Assembly: GCA_000739515.1 (NCBI GenBank)
Contig: DF820459.1
Location: forward strand, 426,411 to 460,181
Direction: 5' to 3'
DNA from: Candidatus Moduliflexus flocculans
GTDB taxonomy: Bacteria; Moduliflexota; Moduliflexia; Moduliflexales; Moduliflexaceae
Length of the DNA: 33,771 bases
Shown: positions 7,695 through 15,105 of the stretch, one piece after another
How positions within the stretch are numbered: the first letter of the stretch is position 1
Layout of the letters: each line of letters begins with the position of its first letter
The notes under the pieces: model-generated
Seen by the model: only the letters and a program-made list of their open reading frames with translations
Told to the model about the DNA's origin: nothing
The model's database searches: none
Program-made: the position numbers and the translations under genes

Positions 7695-8969
7695 TTATTT
7701 CGGCACAGCCGCTTCCCAGTCTTTCTGAGCTAAATCAGCGAACTCTTCGACTGTTTCGATGGTTCCAACTGGTTTCAAGTGAACGATAGAGCCATCAGCA
7801 TAGCGCCCCTGGTTCTGGCGAGCGATATGAATCTGTTCAAACGAGACCTTCATCGGATGTTGAGAAATTTCCGCCAACACCGGATTTTCCACCGTTACAT
7901 CCTGCGTCGGCAGCCAGCCCACCGTGTTGATGAAAATCTGGTAATTCTCTTTGCGTGACAGGAATTCCAGCCACTTCAGCGCGGCCTCTTTGTTTTTCGA
8001 TTGCGAATGCACCATCCAGAGCAGATCGTATTTTCCGTAATACATTTTATTATCTTCTGCATTGTCGCTTGCAGGAATCGGCATGTACCCGAAATTCAAG
8101 GTCAGCCCTTTTTCTTTGGCATCGGAAGCAATCGAATTTGCCTGCCACATCCCATCCGGCAGCATGGCGACCGTTCCAGATGTAAAACGTCCGATATGCG
8201 GGTTATACTCAATCGCCTGGAAGCCGTCTTCATAGTAATTCAACAGCAAATTCTGGTATTTTTCCAGCGCTTCCATATATTTCGGGTTTTTGTAGCCAGG
8301 GCCGCCAGTCCACAACTCTTTTTCAAACGCTTCTCCATCTGGAATCAGCGGGGCGATAAACCCAAACATGCTCATATTGACCGGCCAGACTGCCGCGCCA
8401 GCCGTCGTGAATGGCGTGACGCCATTTTCTTTTAAGGTTTCGGCAACATTCACCAACTCTTCATACGTGGTCGGCATCGCTAAATTATATTTGGCAAAGA
8501 TGTCTTTATTATAGAAAATCCCGGAGAAGACGACGCTTCCCATGCAGACGCCATAGACTTTGCCTTTATAGGTCATCGCGTCTTTCACGGCTTCAGGCTT
8601 GTAATTCTGAAGAAACGCCTGCCCGTCTAATGGCTCGACCAGCCCCGCCTCAATATTCTGGTAACGCAGCGGGAGCGCCGCGCCCTTATGATAATCCTGA
8701 ATGTGATTGGAGAAGCCGAAATCAGCCCAGATATCAACATCACCGGCAGCAACGCGCATCGGGTTTTCCTGGTTAAACTGATCTCTTGGAGCGAAGGTAA
8801 ATTCGACTTTAATATCTGGATTTTCTTTCATGAAACGCTGATTGATTTCTTCAACCGCTTTATTGGTCGCCGGGTTATCCCAGGCATTAATGCGCAATAC
8901 CGTTTCCGCATTCGCAAATGCTGCCATGCTGAATGCGCACACAAGTAATAGAATGCTCATCTTTTTCAT
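7695..8969 (-). CDS. Carbohydrate ABC transporter substrate-binding protein
   Basis: The product is a 424-aa extracytoplasmic binding protein of the family-1 (MalE/UgpB-like) sugar-binding type. The signal peptide is clear: MKKMSILLLVCAFSMAAFANA followed by ETVLRINAWDNP. Typical segments include DIKVEFTF near the N-terminus, KGKVYGVCMGS, FYNKDIFAKYNL, AAVWPVNM and KEAALKWLEFLSRKE toward the C-terminus. There is no lipobox cysteine, so it is a soluble periplasmic protein. The ATG at 8969 is chosen because AAGGAGC lies 6-7 bases upstream and the signal peptide starts there; the in-frame extension to 9065 is rejected. It is the first gene of the beta-glucan operon and should set substrate choice, probably beta-gluco-oligosaccharides given the linked GH16 and phosphorylase. 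Confidence 0.93.
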   Translation of the reverse strand: MKKMSILLLVCAFSMAAFANAETVLRINAWDNPATNKAVEEINQRFMKENPDIKVEFTFAPRDQFNQENPMRVAAGDVDIWADFGFSNHIQDYHKGAALPLRYQNIEAGLVEPLDGQAFLQNYKPEAVKDAMTYKGKVYGVCMGSVVFSGIFYNKDIFAKYNLAMPTTYEELVNVAETLKENGVTPFTTAGAAVWPVNMSMFGFIAPLIPDGEAFEKELWTGGPGYKNPKYMEALEKYQNLLLNYYEDGFQAIEYNPHIGRFTSGTVAMLPDGMWQANSIASDAKEKGLTLNFGYMPIPASDNAEDNKMYYGKYDLLWMVHSQSKNKEAALKWLEFLSRKENYQIFINTVGWLPTQDVTVENPVLAEISQHPMKVSFEQIHIARQNQGRYADGSIVHLKPVGTIETVEEFADLAQKDWEAAVPK

Positions 8970-9147
8970 AAGTAAGCTCCTTGTTCTATTTAATGAAATA
9001 ACTGTGTCTGTTTTTCTCCTGTTTTCATTCCAAACATTCCTGCGATATTTCGATAGGCAAATCATTATTTATATATCTCTCTTATAGCAGCACCACCTCC
9101 TTTTGAAAATGAAACATTGTTCTTTTTTAATTCCGACAATCATTTAA

Positions 9148-9194
9148 CTTGTTCAATCTTGTTCATAATATAAATATAAACATAAACATGTCAA
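9148..9194 (-). promoter_or_regulatory. Putative promoter of the beta-glucan operon with tandem operator-like repeat
   Basis: On the minus strand, TTGACA (9194-9189) is followed after 18 bases by TATTAT (9170-9165), a good sigma-70-type pair. Over and just past the -10 lie two copies of CTTGTTCA (plus-strand positions 9148-9155 and 9158-9165) spaced exactly 10 bases, one helical turn. That placement suits a repressor site at the start of transcription. The start would be near 9158, giving a 5-prime leader of about 190 bases before the binding-protein ATG. No experimental support is possible here. Confidence 0.5.
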
Positions 9195-9385
9195 TAGAAA
9201 TTTTTTAATAATTATACAACTTATGTAAATATCTTTTATTTACAAATAGTTACGATAATAAAAAATTTTATTATTTACGCCATTCATGAAAAAAATGCTC
9301 TCTGATATGAAAATATCTTGACGATAAGACCATGATTCAGCACAATTGATATACGGTTGTACTAAACAACAGCATTGTATCAATG

Positions 9386-9473
9386 AGAACTACATGGATT
9401 TCGCATAAGCACGGATAAAATATGATAGATTGAAGCAAGCGCTTCCTTGTTTATGCGAAATCCATGTAGTTCT
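9386..9473. promoter_or_regulatory. Perfect 23-bp inverted repeat in regulator leader
   Basis: Arms 9386-9408 and 9451-9473 are exact complements separated by 42 bases; the right arm stops 4 bases before the AAAGGAG of the regulator gene. The spacer holds GAAGC-AAGC-GCTTC (9432-9445), itself palindromic. Either the arms are paired operator sites for the regulator downstream, allowing DNA looping, or the mRNA folds into a long stem beside the ribosome site. The perfect conservation of both arms argues for a maintained function or a recent duplication. Confidence 0.6.
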
Positions 9474-9494
9474 TGTGAAAGGAGATGAGGCGGT

Positions 9495-10616
9495 ATGACG
9501 ATTGACGCGGAGAAGGCGCTGCCCAAATATCGGCAGGTGAAAGAGACGATTATTCAATACTTTACAGAAGAACAATACAAGCCTGACCAGCGGATTCCTT
9601 CGGAAAATGAATTGGTGGAGCGGTTTCAGGTCAGTCGGAACACCATTCGGCAAGCGCTGTCGGAATTAAATGAGGAGGGCTTGATCTACAAAAAGCAGGG
9701 ATTAGGGACGTTCTTTTCCGGCAATTTCACCGCGCCCCGGCAGTTGAGCCATTTAGTCGGCGTGCTGTCGCCGCGTATTTCCTATTATATCTATCCGCAA
9801 ATCATGGAGGCGATTGATAAAGTCGCCCACCAGAGCCGCTATAATATTGTCTTAGGCAACTCGTATGCGAATTACGACAAAGAATTGACGTGTTTGGAAC
9901 AACTCTTAGAACGCCAGATTGACGGCCTGCTTTTCGAGCCGGTCGGCGGGTTTCAGAAATTCGAAGAAACGCAAATCTTTCACGCCCTGAACGCGTTGAC
10001 AATCCCGTTTGTGCTGATGAACTGGTGGTTTCCAAATCCTGATATTTCCTGCGTCTCCGTAGATGACGTCGAGGGCGGTCTGCGAGCGACGCAATACCTG
10101 ATTGACGCCGGACATCGCCGGATCGCCTGCCTCTATCCTTACGATAAACTTCCGGGGATACACCGGCATCAGGGGTATCGCAAAGCGTTAGAACTGGCCG
10201 GAATCCTGCCAGAGCCGCGTTTTGAAAAAGCCGTCACCTCGCTGCAATGGGATGAGCCGGAGACGATTCCGCGTTTGGTGCGGGAACTACTTGTACTGAA
10301 CAACTCCGAACGCCCAACCGCGATCTTTTGCTTTAATGATGACAGCGCGTTGCGAGCCATGGCAACGCTGCGCGACGCGAATGTCGCCGTCCCCTCCGAC
10401 ATCTCGCTGATCGGCTTTGATAACGCGGAACAGGCGGCAGCGGCAGAGGTGCCGTTGACGACGCTGCATCATCCGAAACATCTGATTGGCAAATGGGCGG
10501 CGGAAATCCTCTTTGACCAGATTGCCGACACGAAATATCGCAACCCGCGCAAGGTATTAGTGACACCGACCCTCGTCGAACGCGATTCAGTCAGTGTGCG
10601 CCGGGCGGTTTCCTAA
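9495..10616 (+). CDS. AraR-like transcriptional regulator (GntR HTH + LacI-type sensor)
   Basis: This 373-aa regulator is built from a GntR winged helix (about residues 8-78; PSENELVERFQVSRNTIRQAL and GLIYKKQGLGTFF are characteristic) joined to a periplasmic-binding-protein-like sugar sensor (about 90-370; LVGVLSPRISYYIYPQIMEAI, VDDVEGGLRATQYLIDAGHRRIAC, TAIFCFNDDSALRAM, PSDISLIGFDNAE). The same arrangement occurs in AraR of Bacillus, a repressor released by sugar. It is divergent from the beta-glucan operon and most likely controls it, and probably itself, through the intergenic repeats. The ATG at 9495 has AAAGGAG 10 bases and GAGG 4 bases upstream. Confidence 0.9.
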   Translation: MTIDAEKALPKYRQVKETIIQYFTEEQYKPDQRIPSENELVERFQVSRNTIRQALSELNEEGLIYKKQGLGTFFSGNFTAPRQLSHLVGVLSPRISYYIYPQIMEAIDKVAHQSRYNIVLGNSYANYDKELTCLEQLLERQIDGLLFEPVGGFQKFEETQIFHALNALTIPFVLMNWWFPNPDISCVSVDDVEGGLRATQYLIDAGHRRIACLYPYDKLPGIHRHQGYRKALELAGILPEPRFEKAVTSLQWDEPETIPRLVRELLVLNNSERPTAIFCFNDDSALRAMATLRDANVAVPSDISLIGFDNAEQAAAAEVPLTTLHHPKHLIGKWAAEILFDQIADTKYRNPRKVLVTPTLVERDSVSVRRAVS

Positions 10617-10644
10617 AAAAAGAGACGCACGAATGTGCGTCTCT
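10614..10644 (-). terminator. Intrinsic terminator for the minus-strand gene at 10710-11102
   Basis: AGAGACGCAC (10621-10630) pairs with GTGCGTCTCT (10635-10644) around GAAT. On the minus strand the stem is followed by a run of T (plus-strand A run 10615-10621), giving a classical terminator for the carboxymuconolactone-decarboxylase-like gene. The T run overlaps the stop codon of the convergent regulator. In the plus direction no T run follows, though the hairpin may serve both genes. Confidence 0.75.
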
Positions 10645-10709
10645 CTCCAATATGAAACGTAGTCAGAGATTGTTTTGCCAACTCTAATAGACAACTCATT
10701 TATAATATT

Positions 10710-11102
10710 TCAATTAGGCTGATGTGAGTTATCCCGTTCCGCAAAGACTTCTTTTGCCGCGAATACGCCATTCAGCGCCGCCGGAAATCCGGCATAGACC
10801 GCCATTTGAATCATGATTTCGATAATTTCTTCTCGTGTGCAGCCGACGTTTAACGCGCCGTGAATATGCACTTTGAGTTGCGGTCGCGCATTGCCAAGCG
10901 CGGCGAGAGCGGCAACCGTCGCGATTTCGCGGGATTTCAAATCCAATCCCGGACGCGAGTACACGTCGCCAAATGGAAATTCGATAATGTAGCGCCCCAA
11001 ATCCGGCGCAATGTCTTTCAAACTTTCCATCACATTCTTCCCGGCATCGCCGTCAATTTCTTCCAGTTTTTTCCAACCTCGTTCATAGCGTTGCGTATCC
11101 AT
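10710..11102 (-). CDS. Carboxymuconolactone decarboxylase family protein
   Basis: This 130-aa all-helical protein belongs to the CMD/AhpD superfamily, closest in look to the PcaC-type gamma-carboxymuconolactone decarboxylases: SRPGLDLKSREIATVAALAALG, then QLKVHIHGALNVGCTREEIIEIMIQMAVYAGFPAA, where the second block holds the conserved His and Glu. It lacks the CxxC pair of peroxidase-type AhpD proteins, so a redox role through cysteines is unlikely. GGAGA stands 6 bases before the ATG. It follows a MarR gene on the same strand, so it is probably that regulator's target. Such small CMD genes next to MarR are often part of aromatic or oxidative-stress responses; the substrate is unknown. Confidence 0.85.
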   Translation of the reverse strand: MDTQRYERGWKKLEEIDGDAGKNVMESLKDIAPDLGRYIIEFPFGDVYSRPGLDLKSREIATVAALAALGNARPQLKVHIHGALNVGCTREEIIEIMIQMAVYAGFPAALNGVFAAKEVFAERDNSHQPN

Positions 11103-11121
11103 AGATATTCTCCAATTATTG

Positions 11122-11152
11122 ACTGTCAGACACTATCGAAGCGTCTAACAGT
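11122..11152. promoter_or_regulatory. Imperfect inverted repeat between MarR and CMD genes
   Basis: ACTGT-C-AGAC (11122-11131) pairs with GTCT-A-ACAGT (11143-11152), with one mismatched base inside the arm and an 11-base spacer. It lies between the MarR stop codon and the CMD start. The AGAC/GTCT part resembles the hairpins at 14390-14420 and 18710-18728. It may be an intergenic hairpin or a second regulator site. Confidence 0.35.
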
Positions 11153-11161
11153 ATTTATGGC

Positions 11162-11665
11162 CTATAATAATGCCGGAATTCCGGCATTGACTTTTTCCAG
11201 CAATCCAAGCAATTGCTCGCGTTCTTCAGCATCCAAATTCATCATCAGCCCCGCGATCCGACGATAATAATCCGGCAGCATCGTTTCCAACCTGTCCAAA
11301 CCCGTTTCCGTTAAACGAATCGCAATCTTCCGGCGGTCATCTTGCGCAAACACTCGCTCAACCAGCCGTTCTCGCTCTAATCCATCTAATAAGCCGGTCA
11401 TCGTCGCCCGTGTCACGCCGACTTTTTCCGCGAGCAGCGACGGATTCATCGCCTCATCGCGTGAGCGGGACAGAACAATCAGTGCCAAAAAACGCCCTTG
11501 CGACAGATTATGTTTTGAAAGCATTGTCTCAAACCCAGAAAGCAGATCGCTCCCGATTCGCAACAATTTCAAACACACGTTGACTGCCGAAGCGTCCATT
11601 TCTGGATAGCGCTGCGCAAACTCTCGCAATGTGCGGCCATCAGGTAAATCTTGCAAAAAAAACAT
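11162..11665 (-). CDS. MarR family transcriptional regulator
   Basis: This 167-aa protein has the MarR winged-helix core at about residues 65-130: NPSLLAEKVGVTRATMTGLLDGLERERLVERVFAQDDRRKIAIRLTETG contains the recognition helix and the wing with the DDRR signature. Helices at both ends form the dimer interface. Start at 11665 has AAGGAT 6 bases upstream. The gene precedes the CMD-like gene on the same strand, and a perfect operator-like palindrome overlaps its own promoter, so autorepression and control of the downstream gene is the simplest reading. The ligand is not evident. Confidence 0.92.
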   Translation of the reverse strand: MFFLQDLPDGRTLREFAQRYPEMDASAVNVCLKLLRIGSDLLSGFETMLSKHNLSQGRFLALIVLSRSRDEAMNPSLLAEKVGVTRATMTGLLDGLERERLVERVFAQDDRRKIAIRLTETGLDRLETMLPDYYRRIAGLMMNLDAEEREQLLGLLEKVNAGIPALL

Positions 11666-11709
11666 CTTTTTATCCTTGCTTGTATTCGATACTCCTCTTT
11701 GCTCATTTG

Positions 11710-11738
11710 AATTAATTAGTTCACTAATTATATGTCAA
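11710..11738 (-). promoter_or_regulatory. MarR promoter with overlapping palindromic operator
   Basis: TAATTAGT-TC-ACTAATTA (11713-11730) is a perfect 8-2-8 palindrome of the length and AT-rich character of MarR operators. On the minus strand TTGACA (11738-11733) directly precedes TATAAT (11732-11727). Whether TTGACA acts as a -35 for a hexamer near 11710-11716 or TATAAT is the -10, the palindrome covers the core promoter. This supports negative autoregulation. Confidence 0.65.
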
Positions 11739-11815
11739 CATATTATTATCAAGAACAATGTTTATTTTTAAAAAATTGGTATTATTTACCACGAAATAGC
11801 TCATCTCTCGTTGGG

Positions 11816-11830
11816 CGAAACACTGTTTCG
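11816..11830. repeat. Short CGAAAC hairpin
   Basis: CGAAAC-ACT-GTTTCG forms a 6-3-6 hairpin in the roughly 308-base space between the MarR and uridine kinase genes. Its flanks (GGG before, ACGTAC after) look like one arm each of the two hairpins at 25028-25072, so it is probably a decayed member of that family. Apart from the MarR promoter and the uridine kinase promoter I see nothing else in 11666-11973. Confidence 0.45.
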
Positions 11831-11901
11831 ACGTACACCGCGAAGATGATCGTTCAAAAGGCAATTGGTATAATTACAAAAATTCTTCTGACACAGAACT
11901 C

Positions 11902-11930
11902 TTGACACATTCTCGCGGTTTGCATATCTG
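11902..11930 (+). promoter_or_regulatory. Putative sigma-70 promoter of uridine kinase
   Basis: TTGACA (11902-11907) is followed after 17 bases by TATCTG (11925-11930), about 44 bases before the start codon at 11974. The -35 is perfect; the -10 matches four of six consensus bases. Confidence 0.5.
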
Positions 11931-11973
11931 ACGCAGGCAGTTTATCACAACGACGCAATAGGAGATATGCGAC

Positions 11974-12606
11974 ATGATTATTGGAATTTGTGGCGGAACC
12001 GCTTCAGGAAAAACAATTTTTGCCAAAAAAATTTTAGAGATGATTGGCGCGGATTCGATTATTTATTTAGAGCATGACGCCTATTATTTAGGGCTTGATC
12101 AGCTTCCTCAATCGCTTCAGGAACAAAAAAATTTCGATCATCCCGACTCCTTAGACAATGCGCTGTTTATCAGCCATCTCAAGCAGCTTCAAGCCAAACA
12201 AGCGATTGAGCGACCGATTTACGATTTTACGATCCATCGTCGTACCCAGCACACCTATCACATCCCGCCGAAACCGGTGATTTTAGTAGATGGCATCCTG
12301 ATTTTTGCGATTGAGGAATTACGCAAACTTTTTGATATCAAGGTCTTCATAGACGCCGACGCCGATATTCGGTTAGCCAGGCGGTTACAGCGCGATATTC
12401 TCGACCGGGGACGGTCGCCGCAATCCGTGCTCGAGCAATATCTCAGCACTGTCCGCCCCATGCACCGGCAATTTGTCGAACCCAGCAAGCGCTATGCCGA
12501 TGTCATTATTCACGGCAAAATCGAGCAGCATTCCACCGGCCTCGATTTGTTGGTCACGAAAATCAAGGCGTACCTTGCGGAAATGCATCATGCTGATCAC
12601 CCATGA
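11974..12606 (+). CDS. udk: Uridine kinase
   Basis: This 210-aa cytoplasmic enzyme phosphorylates uridine and cytidine to UMP and CMP in pyrimidine salvage. The P-loop GGTASGKT is at residues 7-14, HDAYYLG near 34 is the nucleoside-binding segment, FDHPDSLD near 52 is a family signature, and VDGILIF near 104 contributes the Walker-B-like strand. RLQRDILDRGRSPQSVLEQY near 135 forms the lid. Length matches the bacterial family. AGGAG lies 9 bases before the ATG. Its stop overlaps the start of the following small lipoprotein gene by 4 bases. Confidence 0.93.
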   Translation: MIIGICGGTASGKTIFAKKILEMIGADSIIYLEHDAYYLGLDQLPQSLQEQKNFDHPDSLDNALFISHLKQLQAKQAIERPIYDFTIHRRTQHTYHIPPKPVILVDGILIFAIEELRKLFDIKVFIDADADIRLARRLQRDILDRGRSPQSVLEQYLSTVRPMHRQFVEPSKRYADVIIHGKIEQHSTGLDLLVTKIKAYLAEMHHADHP

Positions 12607-12938
12607 ACATACAGCTCGCTACGCTGACATTCATACTTGCCGTGTTATGCGGCAATGGTTGCGCAAGCAGCGTCGGCCATGACGATCCCTGGTTCGGCGC
12701 GGATAAATATAAACATGCCGCGATTTCTGCCGGAATTGCGGCGGGCGCGACGATAACGGCGAGACACGCAGAGATTTCCGAGTCATCTGCGCCGATCATT
12801 GGATTTTCGACCTCGTTTGCCGTCGGGCTTGGCAAAGAAGCGTATGATCTGCGCATCCGAAAGACGTTTTGGAGTTGGAAAGATCTCTGCTGGGATATCT
12901 TCGGCAGCGTCCTCGGAAGCGTTGCGGCTTCGCAATGA
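12603..12938 (+). CDS. Small lipoprotein, YfiM/DUF2279-like
   Basis: This 111-aa exported protein has a lipoprotein-like signal: hydrophobic start MNIQLATLTFILAVL followed by CGNGCASS, with a probable lipidated cysteine at residue 16 or 20. The mature part shows DKYKHAAISAGIAAG near 34 and GKEAYDLR...WSWKDLCWDIFGSVLG near 78-105, matching the pattern I associate with DUF2279 (YfiM) periplasmic lipoproteins. Function of that family is unknown. The ATGA overlap with uridine kinase indicates translational coupling, an odd partnership that is probably only positional. Confidence 0.7.
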   Translation: MNIQLATLTFILAVLCGNGCASSVGHDDPWFGADKYKHAAISAGIAAGATITARHAEISESSAPIIGFSTSFAVGLGKEAYDLRIRKTFWSWKDLCWDIFGSVLGSVAASQ

Positions 12939-13117
12939 ACAGAAACATGCAAAATTCCTGCTCTCAGGCAGAAGTTATGTTTCGCGTTGTTTTTTCATTT
13001 GACAAAATCTCAGGCGATTCTTTTACGTCATGAATTATAATATGGCTGAAAATGTCTAATAACAGGCGACAAGAGCGAGTATGGCTTTGCGTCAAATTTT
13101 ATCATAGTTGAGAATTT

Positions 13118-14221
13118 ATGGCAAAACGAGATTATTATGAAGTGTTAGGCGTCCGTCGCGACGCCTCCGCCGATGAGTTAAAAAAAGCGTATCGTAAGTT
13201 GGCGTTGGAATATCACCCGGATCGGAATCAGGGAAACAAGGACGCTGAAGAGAAATTCAAAGAAGCGGCAGAAGCGTATGAAGTCTTGTCGAATGCCGAA
13301 AAACGCAATTTGTACGATCAATACGGGCATGATGGCTTAAAAAATACCGGTTTCAGCGGATTTCGAGGCTTCGAGGATATTTTTAGCAGTTTTGGCGATA
13401 TTTTTGGGTTCGGCGATATTTTCGGCGCGACAGCCGGACGGCGTCCTGGCGGACCGCAAGCCGGAGCGGATTTACGTTACAATCTCCGCATTGAATTCAA
13501 AGAAGCGGTCTTCGGCGTTGAAAAAGAAATCGAAGTTGAAAAATTAGAGACGTGCAAAATTTGTAACGGCGAAGGCGCAGAACCAGGGACATCGCGCAAG
13601 ACCTGCCCGACCTGTCATGGACGCGGGCAAGTCGCCCGGTCGCAGGGCTTTTTCACTGTCAGCACGACATGCAGCCGGTGTCGCGGCGAAGGCATGGTGA
13701 TTGATACCCCTTGCCGGGAATGTCACGGCGCTGGAAAAGTGCGCAAACAGAAAAAACTTTCGTTTAAAATTCCAGCAGGCGTGGATAGCGGCTCGCGAAT
13801 TCGTTTGCAAGGCGAAGGCGAAGGCGGCTTGCGCGGCGGCCCGCCTGGCGATTTATACGTATTTATTGACGTGCTGCCTGACGAAGTCTTCCAGCGTGAT
13901 GGCAATGATGTGTATTGTCAAGCGAGCATTTCCTTCACGCAAGCAGCCCTCGGCGCGGACATCGAAGTGCCGGGGCTTGAAAAATCACAGATGCTGACAA
14001 TTCCGCGCGGCACGCAGACCGATAAAGTCTTTAAGATTGCCGAAGCCGGCATTCCCTCATTGCGCGGTTACGGGCGCGGCGATCAATATGTCAAAGTCGT
14101 AGTGGAAACCCCCACCGATTTAAGCGAAGACGAAGAACGATTGCTGCGGGAATTTGCGGAATTACGCAGCGAAAAAATCGCCGCAAAAAAGAAAGGCTTT
14201 TTGAATGGCCTGTTTCATTAA
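13118..14221 (+). CDS. dnaJ: Chaperone protein DnaJ
   Basis: This 367-aa type I Hsp40 co-chaperone stimulates DnaK ATPase activity and presents unfolded clients. The J domain covers residues 3-68 with HPD at about 33-35. A Gly/Phe-rich linker with repeated FGDIFGF follows to about 115. Four zinc motifs are intact: [24 protein letters not shown] and CRECHGAG. The client-binding C-terminal domains run from about 205 to 345. The J domain is complete, so the start is secure although the ribosome site (TTGAGA) is weak. No dnaK or grpE is adjacent. The stop codon lies inside the target duplication of a MITE (copy B). Confidence 0.96.
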   Translation: MAKRDYYEVLGVRRDASADELKKAYRKLALEYHPDRNQGNKDAEEKFKEAAEAYEVLSNAEKRNLYDQYGHDGLKNTGFSGFRGFEDIFSSFGDIFGFGDIFGATAGRRPGGPQAGADLRYNLRIEFKEAVFGVEKEIEVEKLETCKICNGEGAEPGTSRKTCPTCHGRGQVARSQGFFTVSTTCSRCRGEGMVIDTPCRECHGAGKVRKQKKLSFKIPAGVDSGSRIRLQGEGEGGLRGGPPGDLYVFIDVLPDEVFQRDGNDVYCQASISFTQAALGADIEVPGLEKSQMLTIPRGTQTDKVFKIAEAGIPSLRGYGRGDQYVKVVVETPTDLSEDEERLLREFAELRSEKIAAKKKGFLNGLFH

Positions 14222-14383
14222 CTGATGTTACGCAGCAGGTTCAATACAAATGGCCGCAAACTCCCCTCCTGGGAGGGGTTGGGGGTGGGTGGTGGACACG
14301 AAGACGCCGCACAGGACACCACCCACCCCTTGCCCCTCCCAGGAGGGGAATTGTCGGCGGCGTTGCGTAACATCAGTCATTAA
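14215..14383. mobile_element. MITE family 1, copy B, with 7-bp target duplication
   Basis: The element proper is 14222-14376 (155 bp). Its ends are CTGATGTTACGCAGC and, on the other side, TTGCGTAACATCAG, inverted repeats. TCATTAA occurs immediately on both sides (14215-14221 and 14377-14383) as a perfect 7-bp target duplication. The left copy includes the TAA stop codon of dnaJ, so insertion preserved the reading frame exactly. Two copies of the C/G palindrome around CCTGGGAGG lie near the two ends. The central 60 bases differ from copies A, D and G. It has no coding capacity. Confidence 0.9.
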
Positions 14384-14389
14384 AAGATC

Positions 14390-14420
14390 GGAGTCAGACA
14401 CCGTTAAGGTGTCTGACTCC
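14390..14420. terminator. Perfect hairpin, 13-bp arms, after the alarmone hydrolase gene
   Basis: Arms 14390-14402 and 14408-14420 pair exactly around GTTAA, directly adjoining the stop codon of the minus-strand hydrolase gene. On that strand the stem is followed by GATCTTTTAATG, a short T-rich stretch, so it may terminate. Its core GACACC/GGTGTC recurs at 18710-18728, so it also belongs to a dispersed family. Confidence 0.55.
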
Positions 14421-14996
14421 TTATTCACCTGTTGACTCATTTTCCAACGCCACTTTCACCTGCTGGCAAATCTCGTCAAAATAGCGTTCCATCGGCTCGT
14501 TGGTACCCCGCACGCCCTCGATCACCTTTTCCGCCCATGCCACGTATTCTTTCCGGCGTTGCAGCGACCATCCCGCTGGCGGCGCGGCGATCATGTCGCG
14601 CACGTTGCTGATTTTATCTGCGAGCTTAATCTGTTTCGCTTCAAACGAGGCGCGTGGCGCACGTTCGATCTGCAAGCGTTTGCGCTCTTCTTTCGGCAGA
14701 CGCTTATCATCAGTCACTTCTTCCACAAGGCTGAGAATGTGGTGGCCAAACATCTCTTCAAGCTCTTCCGGCGTGGTTTTCGTATCCTCAAGCGTATCAT
14801 GCAATGCGGCGGCGGCCAACGTCTCAGCCTCTTCAACCTGACCGATATTCAGGAGGATGTCGGTCACATCAATCAAATGATTGATATACGGAATCGCTAA
14901 TCCGCCTTTGCGGTGCTGATGTTGGTGCTTCTGCGCAGCGAATTTGAGTGCCTTCAGCAGAAGGCTGAGCGTGGAAATCTCCGAATGCGTTTTCAT
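14421..14996 (-). CDS. HD-domain (p)ppGpp hydrolase, MESH1/small alarmone hydrolase-like
   Basis: This 191-aa protein consists of one HD-type phosphohydrolase domain like the hydrolase half of SpoT/Rel. Visible signatures are KFAAQKHQHQHRKGG...IPYINHLIDV near residue 15-40, the metal-binding HDTLEDT near 62, EEVTDDKRLPKEERKRLQ near 90-107, and LADKISNVRDM near 125. There is no synthetase or TGS domain, matching the stand-alone MESH1-like class that removes the 3-prime pyrophosphate of (p)ppGpp or acts on NADPH in animals. The ATG at 14996 begins right before the family's first helix; the upstream extension looks non-coding and the ribosome site is weak. It follows the REC-PAS-GAF gene. Confidence 0.85.
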   Translation of the reverse strand: MKTHSEISTLSLLLKALKFAAQKHQHQHRKGGLAIPYINHLIDVTDILLNIGQVEEAETLAAAALHDTLEDTKTTPEELEEMFGHHILSLVEEVTDDKRLPKEERKRLQIERAPRASFEAKQIKLADKISNVRDMIAAPPAGWSLQRRKEYVAWAEKVIEGVRGTNEPMERYFDEICQQVKVALENESTGE

Positions 14997-15105
14997 AAAT
15001 GCCAGAGAATCAGAAACGCAAAAGCCCGTTCTTGCAGTTTCTGAGGTATCACACGGTTGACGTGTTTGATGCCTTATCAACGCAAAAGCAAGCTGTTGCA
15101 CTCCT

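Larger units (their letters stand above)
8970..9494. promoter_or_regulatory. Divergent control region between operon and regulator
   Basis: This 525-base gene-free region separates the binding-protein gene (minus) from the regulator (plus). It is very AT-rich between about 9100 and 9340. Sites seen are the promoter and tandem repeat at 9148-9194, GTTGT-ACTAA-ACAAC (9356-9370) as a short inverted repeat, and the 23-bp inverted repeat at 9386-9473. I see no additional coding sequence. Confidence 0.6.

Noticed and set aside
8970..9065. N-terminal extension of the binding protein
   Set aside because: The signal peptide and AAGGAGC ribosome site define the start at 8969.
9437..9444. AAGCGCTT as a LacI-type operator or catabolite site
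   Set aside because: The local regulator has a GntR helix-turn-helix, not a LacI one, and the site lies in the loop of a larger inverted repeat; one short match is not enough.
13000..13060. Heat-shock promoter of dnaJ (TTGACA at about 13001 and TATAAT at about 13036)
   Set aside because: The two boxes are about 30 bases apart, no CIRCE-like inverted repeat is seen, and no suitable -35 fits the TATAAT.
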